From the NCBI GenBank assembly GCA_934630555.1, contig CAKTXB010000013.1, positions 1 to 17,183 of the forward strand: a stretch of DNA of 17,183 bases. The letters run 5' to 3'. A program made the translations under genes and the position numbers. The notes under the pieces are model-generated. The model did not search any database and was not told where the DNA came from. It saw nothing but the letters and a program-made list of their open reading frames with translations. Position 1 is the stretch's first letter. The number at the start of each line of letters is the position of its first letter. Positions 1 through 9,826 of this stretch are shown piece by piece. This DNA is from an uncultured Oscillospiraceae bacterium (lineage in GTDB: Bacteria > Bacillota > Clostridia > Oscillospirales > Oscillospiraceae).

Positions 1-110
1 TAGTCGGGATGGCGACGGGCGTGAGCAGCGTTTGGCGCATCATTCAGAGCGCAGTGAAGGGCGGCGAAAAAAAGCCGCCGAAGGGGAAGTCCTTCAACGA
101 TCATATTTAA
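1..110 (+). CDS. AtpZ-like protein, C-terminal fragment (5' end outside window)
   Basis: An open frame enters the window (first full codon at base 3) and stops with TAA at 108-110. It encodes 35 residues: a Gly/Ala/Val-rich end of a membrane helix (VGMATGVSSVWRII), then a basic, Lys/Pro-rich tail ending SFNDHI. This looks like the end of AtpZ/AtpI-family proteins, small two-helix membrane proteins commonly encoded just before atpI in Firmicutes. In this family the second helix ends with a short G-x-x-x-G-type stretch and a basic Tyr/Trp-Arg segment. The next gene, atpI, starts 57 bases downstream, which fits the usual order. The family's role is not settled; assembly or Mg2+ handling of Fo has been proposed. 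Only the last third is visible, so the family call rests on position and a short resemblance. Confidence 0.55.
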   Translation, partial: VGMATGVSSVWRIIQSAVKGGEKKPPKGKSFNDHI

Positions 111-166
111 AGCCCTTTGCGGGATCGGCTGATCTTCAGCAGAGGGCCGTGACAGGAGCTGATGCC

Positions 167-595
167 ATGAAGCTGGAAAAGTCCATGCGCGCGGAGCTTG
201 GATATATCGCGGTCGGGCTGGCGATCTGCGACGCGCTGGTCTGCGGCGTGTTCGCGGCGCTTGGAAAATTTGACTACACGGTGGTGCTTGGCGCATTGTG
301 GGGAAGCGTGTTTGCGTTTTTGGGAATGTATTTGCTGGCACGGCGCGTGCAGAAGCTCTCGGACATGGAAAACGAACAGGCGCAGCAGACGGCCAAAGGG
401 CAGCTGACTGCGTCATATTACGGGCGCATCATGCTGATGGTATTTGCCGTTGTGGTAGGCGTGATCGCACCGTGCTTTCAGTATATTGCAGTGGTCGTTC
501 CGTTTCTTGCGCCGCAGCCGGTCATGCTGCTGCGGCGCGCGCTGACGAGGCGGAAAAATCAGGGAAGCCCGGATACAGAACCAAAGGACGCGTGA
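167..595 (+). CDS. atpI: ATP synthase subunit I (AtpI-like), 142 aa
   Basis: Small membrane protein at the head of the ATP synthase operon. AtpI proteins assist assembly of the c-ring and are not part of the catalytic enzyme. About four hydrophobic segments are visible, roughly residues 10-32, 38-58, 86-105 and 105-122, with a charged loop between the second and third (RRVQKLSDMENEQAQ) and a polar Arg/Lys-rich tail. The start is the ATG at 167, because AGGAG lies at 154-158, eight bases upstream. The longer open frame starting at 32 overlaps the preceding gene and has no such site. The following gene is atpB, 35 bases downstream. Sequence conservation in this family is low, so the assignment leans on topology and position. 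Confidence 0.8.
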   Translation: MKLEKSMRAELGYIAVGLAICDALVCGVFAALGKFDYTVVLGALWGSVFAFLGMYLLARRVQKLSDMENEQAQQTAKGQLTASYYGRIMLMVFAVVVGVIAPCFQYIAVVVPFLAPQPVMLLRRALTRRKNQGSPDTEPKDA

Positions 596-630
596 TCTGG
601 AGGACCCTATAAAACAAAGGGGGAGAGCGG

Positions 631-1374
631 ATGAAAATTGACATCCATGGCGCACCAGTTTATTTTACCATCCCCATATTCGGCGGCATTCCCATTACGG
701 GGAGCCTTGTGGTGTCGTGGGCGGTGATGCTGATCTTGACAGGTCTGAGCATCTGGCTGACGCACGGGATGAAGGTAAAAAACATCTCGAAGCGGCAGGC
801 AGTGGCGGAAAAGATCGTGCTTGCGGTGGAAGGGCTCGTGCGCAACAATATGGGCGAGCAGTGGCTGCGCATGGCACCAATGATCGCGGCGCTGTTTGGG
901 CTGTCGCTTGGCTCGAGCCTCATGTCGCTGATTGGCATCTGGTCGCCGACGGCGGATGTGTCGGTACTGCTGGGGTGGGCGCTGGTCGTGTTTGTGCTCA
1001 TCACGTATTACAAGATCAAGACGAACGGCCTTGGCGGGTATCTCAAGGGCTTCTGTGACCCGATCTTCGTTATGGCGCCGTTCAATCTGCTGGGCGAGCT
1101 GTTTAAGCCGGTGTCGATGGCATGCCGTCACTTTGGCAATATCCTGTCGGGCATGGTCATCAGCGCGCTGGTCTACGCGGCGCTGATCCTGGCGAACCAC
1201 GCGCTGTTTGGACTCATTCCGGGCGTTGTGGGCAAGATCCTGGGCGACATTCCGTTTTTGGCCGTTGGTGTTCCGGCGGTTTTGTCGCTGTATTTTGACT
1301 GGTTCTCCAGTGTCATGCAGGCATTTATATTCTGTATGCTGACGATGATCTTCATTAAGACAGCCGCAGAGTGA
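631..1374 (+). CDS. atpB: F1Fo ATP synthase subunit a, 247 aa
   Basis: Stator subunit of the membrane Fo sector; it forms the two half-channels that carry the coupling ion to and from the c-ring. Five or six membrane segments are visible. The essential arginine is R166 in the stretch ELFKPVSMACRHFGNILSG, equivalent to the Arg of the RLFGN motif in other a subunits. Here a His (H167) replaces the usual Leu. The last helix has the conserved FDWFSSVMQAFIFCMLT segment with Q230. The length is typical for short gram-positive a subunits. The start at 631 is preceded by AAAGGGGGAG. It sits between atpI and atpE as expected. Recognition is firm; whether the ion is Na+ or H+ is argued from the c subunit. 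Confidence 0.97.
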   Translation: MKIDIHGAPVYFTIPIFGGIPITGSLVVSWAVMLILTGLSIWLTHGMKVKNISKRQAVAEKIVLAVEGLVRNNMGEQWLRMAPMIAALFGLSLGSSLMSLIGIWSPTADVSVLLGWALVVFVLITYYKIKTNGLGGYLKGFCDPIFVMAPFNLLGELFKPVSMACRHFGNILSGMVISALVYAALILANHALFGLIPGVVGKILGDIPFLAVGVPAVLSLYFDWFSSVMQAFIFCMLTMIFIKTAAE

Positions 1375-1385
1375 ATGATAATTGA

Positions 1386-1679
<294 letters not shown>

Positions 1680-1717
1680 AAGGCAGCGGTATTTCGCACT
1701 GGAAGGAGGACTGTGCT

Positions 1718-2221
1718 ATGGATTTTCAGTCCCTCGTAGAGATCGCGCCGTGGACGACTATTGCGCAGATCTGCAATCTGCTCATTCAGATCTATCTGTT
1801 CAAGCGGTTTTTGTTTAAGCCCGTAAAGAACATTCTGGCCAAGCGCCAGCAGGAGGTCGATACGCTGTATGCCGACGCGGAGTCGGCCCGCAGCGAGGCC
1901 GAGCAGTCCAAGACGGACTATGAACAGCATCTGGCCGCGGCCAAGGAAGAGGCGGCGGACATTACAAAGCGTGCTGTGCAGGCTGCGCAGACCCGCAGCG
2001 ATGAGCTGGTGGCAAGCGCAAAGCAGGACGCGGCAAACATCCGCGCCAAGGCGGAGAGCGATATGCAGCTGGAGCGCAAGAAGGCAGTCAACGACATGAA
2101 GAACGAACTGTCGGATCTGGCGGTCACGCTGGCCTCAAAGGTCGCGCAGAAGGAAATCGACAAGGCCGATCATGAAGCGCTGATCGAGCAGTTCATTGAC
2201 GAGCTGGGTGAAGTGTCATGA
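1718..2221 (+). CDS. atpF: F1Fo ATP synthase subunit b, 167 aa
   Basis: Peripheral stalk subunit linking Fo to F1. It has one N-terminal membrane segment (about residues 9-30, IAPWTTIAQICNLLIQIYLF), followed by a long charged, Ala/Glu/Lys/Gln-rich coiled coil to the C-terminus. The chosen start is the ATG at 1718, which has GGAAGGAGGA at 1701-1710; the open frame extends upstream to 1592 but that part lies over atpE. The stop overlaps the atpH start as ATGA at 2218-2221, implying translational coupling of the two stalk proteins b and delta. Length and layout are typical for bacterial b subunits. Confidence 0.95.
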   Translation: MDFQSLVEIAPWTTIAQICNLLIQIYLFKRFLFKPVKNILAKRQQEVDTLYADAESARSEAEQSKTDYEQHLAAAKEEAADITKRAVQAAQTRSDELVASAKQDAANIRAKAESDMQLERKKAVNDMKNELSDLAVTLASKVAQKEIDKADHEALIEQFIDELGEVS

Positions 2222-2760
2222 CGACGCAGACGGCCAAGACGTATGCCGGGGCGCTGTATGACCTGGCGGACAGCGAGCAGCTGACGGACGCGGTTTTAAA
2301 CGACTTGACGCTCGTGTCGGCGCTGCTGCGGGAGAATCCTGACTATCTGCGGCTGCTGTGCACGCCGTCCATCCCGAAGAAGGAGCGGTGCGGGCTGATC
2401 GCGGAGGCGCTGGGCGGCAGTGTTCACGAATACACGCTGCATTTTCTGATGCTGCTGTGTGAAAACGACACGCTGCCGCAGTTTTCCGGCTGCGCAAAGG
2501 AATATCGCGCGCGCTACAATGAAGCGCACGGGATCCTGAGCGTGTGCGCGGTGAGCGCCGTGCCGATGCCGGAGGCGCTGTCTGAGAAGCTGCAAAAGAA
2601 GCTCGAGCAGCTTACGGGCAAGACTGTGGAGCTGACGGCACGTGTGGACGAGCGGCTGATCGGCGGCGTCCGGCTGGAGCTGCCGGACCGGCAGCTGGAC
2701 GGCAGCGTGCAGTTCCATTTGGACCAGCTGCAAAAGCAGCTGCATGAAACCGTATTGTAA
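2218..2760 (+). CDS. atpH: F1Fo ATP synthase subunit delta, 180 aa
   Basis: Delta (OSCP) caps the alpha3beta3 head and anchors it to the b stalk. The N-terminal helical domain (about 1-105) contains the family features TYAGALYDLA near the start and the bundle around FLMLLCENDTL. The C-terminal part has the usual beta-rich segment with LTGKTVELTARVDERLIGGVRLE, where the D-x-x-L-I-G-G pattern is a hallmark of delta. The length is normal. It overlaps atpF by four bases and has no separate strong Shine-Dalgarno, consistent with reinitiation. Near its 3' end the coding sequence holds a perfect inverted repeat (CAGCTGC, AAAA loop, 2725-2742), probably incidental to Leu-Gln/Gln-Leu codons. Confidence 0.95.
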   Translation: MTTQTAKTYAGALYDLADSEQLTDAVLNDLTLVSALLRENPDYLRLLCTPSIPKKERCGLIAEALGGSVHEYTLHFLMLLCENDTLPQFSGCAKEYRARYNEAHGILSVCAVSAVPMPEALSEKLQKKLEQLTGKTVELTARVDERLIGGVRLELPDRQLDGSVQFHLDQLQKQLHETVL

Positions 2761-2804
2761 GTTTATTTTTGTAAGTCAACACCAAAACGAAAGCTGGTGA
2801 ACCC

Positions 2805-4319
2805 ATGGAATTACGACCGGACGAGATTTCCAAAATCATTCGTTCGCAGATCAAGCATTATGAAACTGCCATCAATCAGGCGGAAACCGGCACCCTGGTC
2901 CTTATCGGCGACGGCATTGCCCGTGCCGCCGGACTGGACAAGTGCATGGCCGGCGAGCTGATCGAGTTCCCGAACGGCGCGTATGGCATGGCGCAGAATC
3001 TGGAGGAGAACTCCGTTTCCATCGTTATGCTGGGCGACGAAGTTGGCGTGCGTGAGGGCGACACGGTGAAACGTACCGGCAAGGTCGTGTCGGTGCCGGT
3101 GGGCGAAGCAATGCTGGGCCGCGTGGTGGACGCGCTGGGCCAGCCCATCGACGGCCGCGGACCGATCGAGGCCGCGGGGTATGCCGCCATTGAAGCGCCT
3201 GCGCCGGGCATTATTGAACGCAAGAGCGTTTCCGTGCCGCTGCAGACGGGCATTAAGGCCATCGACTCGATGATCCCCATTGGCCGCGGACAGCGTGAGC
3301 TGATCATTGGCGACCGCCAGACCGGTAAAACGGCCATTGCGGTGGACACCATCATCAACCAGAAGGGCAAGGATGTGCTGTGTATTTACGTTGCCATCGG
3401 GCAGAAGCGCTCGACGGTGGCGCAGGTGGCGCAGACGCTGGCATCGGTGGGGGCAATGGACTACACGACCATTGTATCCGCGACGGCGTCGGAGCTGCCG
3501 TCGCTGCAGTACATCGCGCCGTATTCCGGCTGCACGATGGGCGAATATTTCATGAAGCAGGGGAAGGACGTGCTCGTCATTTATGACGATCTCAGCAAGC
3601 ACGCTGTGGCGTATAGAACGCTTTCTCTGCTGATCCGCAGACCGCCCGGACGCGAGGCGTACCCCGGCGACGTGTTCTATCTGCATTCGCGCCTTTTGGA
3701 GCGCGCGGCGCGGCTGGCCCCGGAATATGGCGGCGGCTCGCTGACGGCGCTGCCGATCATTGAAACGCAGGCAGGCGACGTGTCGGCGTATATCCCGACG
3801 AACGTCATTTCCATCACGGATGGGCAGATCTTCCTGGAAACAGAGCTGTTCCATGCGGGCGTTATGCCGGCGGTGAACCCCGGTATCTCGGTATCGCGTG
3901 TGGGCGGCAACGCACAGATCAAGGCGATGAAGAAGGTCGCGGGCAACTTGAAGCTGCTGTATTCGCAGTATCGTGAATTGCAGAGCTTTGCACAGTTTGG
4001 CTCAGACCTGGACCGCGACACGCGGGAGCGTTTGGATCAGGGCGCGCGCATTGTGGAAGTGCTGAAGCAGGGGCGCAGCAGCCCGGTGGATGTGGCGCAT
4101 CAGGTGTGCATCATCTACGCGGTCGTAAACGGCTATTTGAAGGATGTTGCCGTTTCGGACGTGCGGCACTATGAAAAGGGCCTCTATCCATATCTGGATA
4201 CGAACGCGCTGCCGATGCTGCAGGCTATCCGCACGAGCGGCAAGCTCGAAGCAGATACCGAGGCGCAGCTGAAGCAGGCGCTGGAAGCATATACGGCGCA
4301 GTTTCTGACTGCACTGTGA
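2805..4319 (+). CDS. atpA: F1Fo ATP synthase subunit alpha, 504 aa
   Basis: Non-catalytic nucleotide-binding subunit of the cytoplasmic F1 head. It has an N-terminal beta-barrel (about 1-95), the Walker A loop GDRQTGKT at 169-176, the Walker B strand VLVIYDD at 256-262, and the signature [11 protein letters not shown] (358-368). In this signature R365 is the arginine that reaches into the catalytic site of the neighbouring beta subunit. The C-terminal helical domain is complete. Length matches bacterial alpha. The ATG at 2805 follows a weak ribosome site (GGTGA, 2796-2800), unlike the strong sites of its neighbours, and a 44-base spacer separates it from atpH. All catalytic and structural motifs are intact. 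Confidence 0.98.
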   Translation: MELRPDEISKIIRSQIKHYETAINQAETGTLVLIGDGIARAAGLDKCMAGELIEFPNGAYGMAQNLEENSVSIVMLGDEVGVREGDTVKRTGKVVSVPVGEAMLGRVVDALGQPIDGRGPIEAAGYAAIEAPAPGIIERKSVSVPLQTGIKAIDSMIPIGRGQRELIIGDRQTGKTAIAVDTIINQKGKDVLCIYVAIGQKRSTVAQVAQTLASVGAMDYTTIVSATASELPSLQYIAPYSGCTMGEYFMKQGKDVLVIYDDLSKHAVAYRTLSLLIRRPPGREAYPGDVFYLHSRLLERAARLAPEYGGGSLTALPIIETQAGDVSAYIPTNVISITDGQIFLETELFHAGVMPAVNPGISVSRVGGNAQIKAMKKVAGNLKLLYSQYRELQSFAQFGSDLDRDTRERLDQGARIVEVLKQGRSSPVDVAHQVCIIYAVVNGYLKDVAVSDVRHYEKGLYPYLDTNALPMLQAIRTSGKLEADTEAQLKQALEAYTAQFLTAL

Positions 4320-4335
4320 GAAAGGAGGCGCGCAT

Positions 4336-6999
<2,664 letters not shown>

Positions 7000-7007
7000 A
7001 TCGTGTA

Positions 7008-7047
7008 AAACCCGGCATGGCCTTGGGCCATGCCGGGTTTTTGTTTT
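7008..7047. terminator. Bidirectional rho-independent terminator between atpC and rhaB
   Basis: A perfect 12-bp GC-rich stem (7011-7022 with 7026-7037, loop TTG) is extended by AAA/TTT pairs. On the + strand it runs into TTTTTGTTTT (7038-7047), ending the ATP synthase operon. Read on the - strand the same hairpin is followed by TTTT (7010-7007), so it can also stop transcripts of the rhaI-uroD-rhaB operon arriving from the right. Confidence 0.95.
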
Positions 7048-7211
7048 AGGGAAACACCGCACGATTTGGCAAGCAGATCCGGCGAGAGATCTTTCGCCAA
7101 GTCAAGGCTTGAAAAGCGCAGGAATACTGTATGTATTTCAAACTTTTCAAACCGCAGGATCGGCGGAAAAGATGTGCCGAAGCGCTCTGGCGCAATGATA
7201 CACCCCAGGAG
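7048..7211. other. Convergent intergenic spacer, no gene recognised
   Basis: 164 bases between the terminator and the rhaB stop. On the - strand this is the 3' untranslated region of the rhamnose operon. It contains a 16-base near-palindrome (GCGAGAGATCTTTCGC, 7082-7097) and a spaced inverted repeat TTGAAAAG (7109-7116) / CTTTTCAA (7143-7150). Neither is followed by a convincing T-tract, and no coding frame looks real. Confidence 0.5.
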
Positions 7212-8696
7212 TCAATCTTTGGGGATGTAGTTGCAGAAGGCTGCATAGGCGGTCTCCCAGTCGGAGATATTTTGCGGCTGGAAGGTTTGCAGGACTGCAG
7301 AATCGCGGACGACCTGACGGATCGCGTCCAGACTGGAGAGCGCGCCGCAGCCGTAGGCCTGCATGAGGAGGTTGCCCATGGCGCTGCACTCGGCCGGCCC
7401 GGCGATGACCGGTACGTTCATGGCGTTTGCCGTGAACTGGTCGAGCATCCGATTGTTGCTGCCGCCGCCGGTGATGTGCAGCGCGTCGATGCGGCGGCCG
7501 CTTACGGCGCTGATGCGTGTGAACACATGGCGGTATTTCATGGCAAGCGACTCGTAGACGATGCGCGCGATTTGGCCGATGTCGTGTTCTTCCGGGCAGC
7601 GCTGGCCGCTGGCATGGAGATAATAGCAGATGCGGCTGGGCATATCGCCTGGCTGGAAGAAGCGCGCATCGTCGGGGTCGATCCAGGCATAGAACGGCTC
7701 GGCGGCTTCAGCCAGCTCCACGATGCGGCTGTAGGTGAGTGCGGGGTCAGCTTCATTCCAGCGGTATTTGCACTGCTGGATGATCCACAGGCCCATGATG
7801 TTTTTGAGGAACAGCGACTTGCCAAGCACGCCGGCGGAGTTGGAGATGTTCATGGCGTAGCTCTGGGCATTATTGACCGGTGCGTCCAGCTCGACGCTGG
7901 CGAGCGACCAGGTGCCGGAACTGATGGAGGCCCAGTTTTGGCCTTCAGCCGGTACGGCTACGGAGGCGCTGGCAGTGTCGTGGACAGCCGGGGCAACGAG
8001 CTTGACGCCGCGCCGGAGGCCGACGGCGTCGGCGATGGAGTCGGACAGCGTGCCGATGACATCGCCGGCAAAGACGAGTTTGGTGGCTACAGCCTCGGGG
8101 AGGCCGAAGGCGTGCAGGATTTCTGCATCCCATGTTTGCGTGCTGGTGTTCACGAGCTGGGAGATGGACGCGGTGGAGTATTCGCACACGGCGGGGGCGC
8201 CGAGCAGATAGTGCAGGCTGTCGCCCATGAACAGAAGGCCAGTGACGTTATCAAAGTAGTGTGCGTCCTGTGCACGCTCCCAGAGAAGCTGGTTGAGGGT
8301 GTTGAAGTCGAGGAACTGAATGCCGTGGCGCTGATAGAGCTGGAACTTGCCGAAGGTCTCTTCCATTTCGGCATAGGGCTGCTGCGCGGTCATGCGGCGG
8401 TAGCTTTTGGGCAGGGCTTTGAGGAAGCCGGTTTCATCCAGCAGGCAGTAATCACAGCCCCAGGTGTCGACGCCGATGGAGTCCAGCTCCGGGCCGTAGG
8501 TCTGCACGTAGGTTTGCAGACCCTTGAGGATCTCGTCGTAATAGCGGAAGATGTTCCAGTAGTATTCGCCGCGCAGCTGGCAGACCTGCGTGGGGAAGCG
8601 GCAGAGCTCTTCAGTGGTCAGCTTGCCGTTTTCCAACGTGCCGACAATACAGCGGCCGCTTTCTGCGCCCAGATCAACTGCAAAATGCCGTGTCAT
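7212..8696 (-). CDS. rhaB: Rhamnulokinase (FGGY family), 494 aa
   Basis: Phosphorylates L-rhamnulose to L-rhamnulose-1-phosphate with ATP in the cytoplasm, the second step of rhamnose catabolism. The N-terminal FGGY motif is FAVDLGAESGRC (5-16), the Glu-Ser-Gly version typical of rhamnulokinases. GVDTWGCDY (75-83) holds a likely sugar-binding Asp. PAVHDTASA, with D240 as the probable catalytic base, and ISSGTWSL (258-265) follow, then the ATP-site GGGSNN (410-415). The length is close to E. coli RhaB (about 489 aa). The start at 8696 is set by AGGGAGG just upstream. The stop of the preceding URO-D gene is one base away, implying coupled translation. It is last in the operon. A related deoxy-sugar kinase is possible, but the rhaI neighbour favours rhamnulose. 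Confidence 0.92.
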   Translation of the reverse strand: MTRHFAVDLGAESGRCIVGTLENGKLTTEELCRFPTQVCQLRGEYYWNIFRYYDEILKGLQTYVQTYGPELDSIGVDTWGCDYCLLDETGFLKALPKSYRRMTAQQPYAEMEETFGKFQLYQRHGIQFLDFNTLNQLLWERAQDAHYFDNVTGLLFMGDSLHYLLGAPAVCEYSTASISQLVNTSTQTWDAEILHAFGLPEAVATKLVFAGDVIGTLSDSIADAVGLRRGVKLVAPAVHDTASASVAVPAEGQNWASISSGTWSLASVELDAPVNNAQSYAMNISNSAGVLGKSLFLKNIMGLWIIQQCKYRWNEADPALTYSRIVELAEAAEPFYAWIDPDDARFFQPGDMPSRICYYLHASGQRCPEEHDIGQIARIVYESLAMKYRHVFTRISAVSGRRIDALHITGGGSNNRMLDQFTANAMNVPVIAGPAECSAMGNLLMQAYGCGALSSLDAIRQVVRDSAVLQTFQPQNISDWETAYAAFCNYIPKD

Positions 8697-8697
8697 G

Positions 8698-9768
8698 TCA
8701 GCCTCCCTGCGCAATGCGCTCCAGCAGCTCGATGTTGAGCGGATACTGGCCCAGCTCCTTGCGGATCTCAAGGAAGTATTTCCAGTTCTTTGCGCTGATG
8801 CCGGCGTGGATGGAGTTGGAGGACGAGATGATGAGCCCGCCGCCCTGACCGCCCTCCAGCAGGCATTGCGCGACTTCGCGGCGCACGTCTTCAAGCGAGC
8901 CGCTGACGAGCGTTTCCACGCAGTCGACATTGCCCTTAAAGGCGATCTGGCGGCCGTATTTGGCCTTGAGCGCGCCGAGGTCCATCTGACCGCGGCGGTC
9001 GATGGGGTCAAGACAGTCGATACCCGCGCCGATGAGGTCTTCAACGACGGAGTTCAGATTACCGTCGCTGTGCTTGATGACTTTCATGCCCATGGATCTG
9101 GCGTGCTGGACAAGCTTGGTGAAGTGCGGGAGCACCATTTCACGGAACATTTTGGGGCTCATAAGGAGGTTGTTGTTGTCGGCAATATCGTCGCCGACGA
9201 CGATGACCTCGATGCCGAGGTCGTGCATATTTTCGCAGATGCGGCACGAGTAGTCACAGCTGATCTCCATGAGGCGGGTGACAAGCTCCGGTTCGGTGTA
9301 GAAGCTCTCGAGAAAGCCTTCGTAGCCGAGCAGGTCGCGCGGCTGTGATACGACGTCGCGCACGCGGCCCACGACGAGCTTTTCATCCCCGAAGGCCTTG
9401 AGCGTCTTTTTGATCTTGTCGAAGCGGTAGGATGCGTCGGGGTCAGGCACGACGAAGGTATCCAGATCTTCCAGCTCGGCCAGCGGAAATTGGATGGGCA
9501 CGGGGTATTCCTCGTGCATTTTGCACACGATGCCCCATTCATTGCGGATAATGGTGCCGTTGCCATCCTCATGCGCTTCAAGAACCTCGTTTTTATAGTC
9601 CAGCGACACGGCCAGACCGTCGAGGTCGGCTTTGAAGGCAAAGTCGATGGGATCGCGCGTGCCGTACATATCCTCGATGACGTTTGTGGCCAGCACCCAT
9701 TCGAGCGTGGGAACATGGTCTGGTTCTTTGCGATTCAGGGCTGTGAGCAGCCGTTCTTTTCCTGTCAT
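8698..9768 (-). CDS. Uroporphyrinogen decarboxylase (URO-D) superfamily protein, function unknown, 356 aa
   Basis: A TIM-barrel protein of the URO-D superfamily, which includes HemE and the MtaA/MtbA/CmuA methyltransferases acting on methyl-corrinoids. It opens with MTGKERLLTALNRKEPDHVP, a common N-terminus in this group. Further blocks are GDDIADNNN (192-200), KHSDGN (232-237), GAGIDCLDPID (248-257), FKGNVDC (277-283) and SSSNSIHAGISAKNW (315-329). MtaA-type enzymes use a His-x-Cys...Cys zinc site; here the first pair reads H233-S-D235 and a Cys occurs at 283, so a full MtaA site is not evident. The start at 9768 is preferred over ATG 9777, because AAAGGA abuts 9777 but is nine bases from 9768. 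It sits between rhaI and rhaB, so its job is probably tied to rhamnose or a modified rhamnose. True haem synthesis is unlikely here. Confidence 0.85.
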   Translation of the reverse strand: MTGKERLLTALNRKEPDHVPTLEWVLATNVIEDMYGTRDPIDFAFKADLDGLAVSLDYKNEVLEAHEDGNGTIIRNEWGIVCKMHEEYPVPIQFPLAELEDLDTFVVPDPDASYRFDKIKKTLKAFGDEKLVVGRVRDVVSQPRDLLGYEGFLESFYTEPELVTRLMEISCDYSCRICENMHDLGIEVIVVGDDIADNNNLLMSPKMFREMVLPHFTKLVQHARSMGMKVIKHSDGNLNSVVEDLIGAGIDCLDPIDRRGQMDLGALKAKYGRQIAFKGNVDCVETLVSGSLEDVRREVAQCLLEGGQGGGLIISSSNSIHAGISAKNWKYFLEIRKELGQYPLNIELLERIAQGG

Positions 9769-9791
9769 AATGCGCATTCCTTTCTCGGTGG

Positions 9792-9822
9792 AGCGCCGGC
9801 ACGGGTGTGCCGGCGCTTTTTT
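9792..9822 (+). terminator. Strong hairpin inside the rhamnose operon; T-tract only on the antisense strand
   Basis: A perfect 11-bp stem, AGCGCCGGCAC / GTGCCGGCGCT (9792-9802 with 9807-9817), loop GGGT, is followed on the + strand by six T (9817-9822). This is a textbook terminator for + strand transcription, antisense to the operon. In the sense (-) direction the hairpin is present between the rhaI stop and the URO-D ribosome site, but no T-tract follows. There it would act as an mRNA processing or stability element rather than a stop. Confidence 0.7.
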
Positions 9823-9826
9823 ACAT

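Noticed and set aside
2725..2742. Perfect inverted repeat CAGCTGC-AAAA-GCAGCTG near the end of atpH as a terminator
   Set aside because: It lies within the coding sequence, the T-rich stretch begins about 20 bases later, and the operon continues with intact atpA; probably due to repeated Gln-Leu codons.
2811..3854. 347-codon frame on the - strand inside atpA
   Set aside because: His/Arg-rich shadow of alpha-subunit codons with no ribosome site or family resemblance.
7082..7097. Near-palindrome GCGAGAGATCTTTCGC as an operator
   Set aside because: It is located between two convergent operons behind a terminator, with no promoter nearby to regulate.
7131..8738. Long open frame (535 codons) on the + strand opposite rhaB
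   Set aside because: It is antisense to a kinase with all family motifs, has no ribosome site, and its product is low-complexity (Ala/Val/Gly/Asp-rich) with no recognisable family; a by-product of GC-rich codon use.
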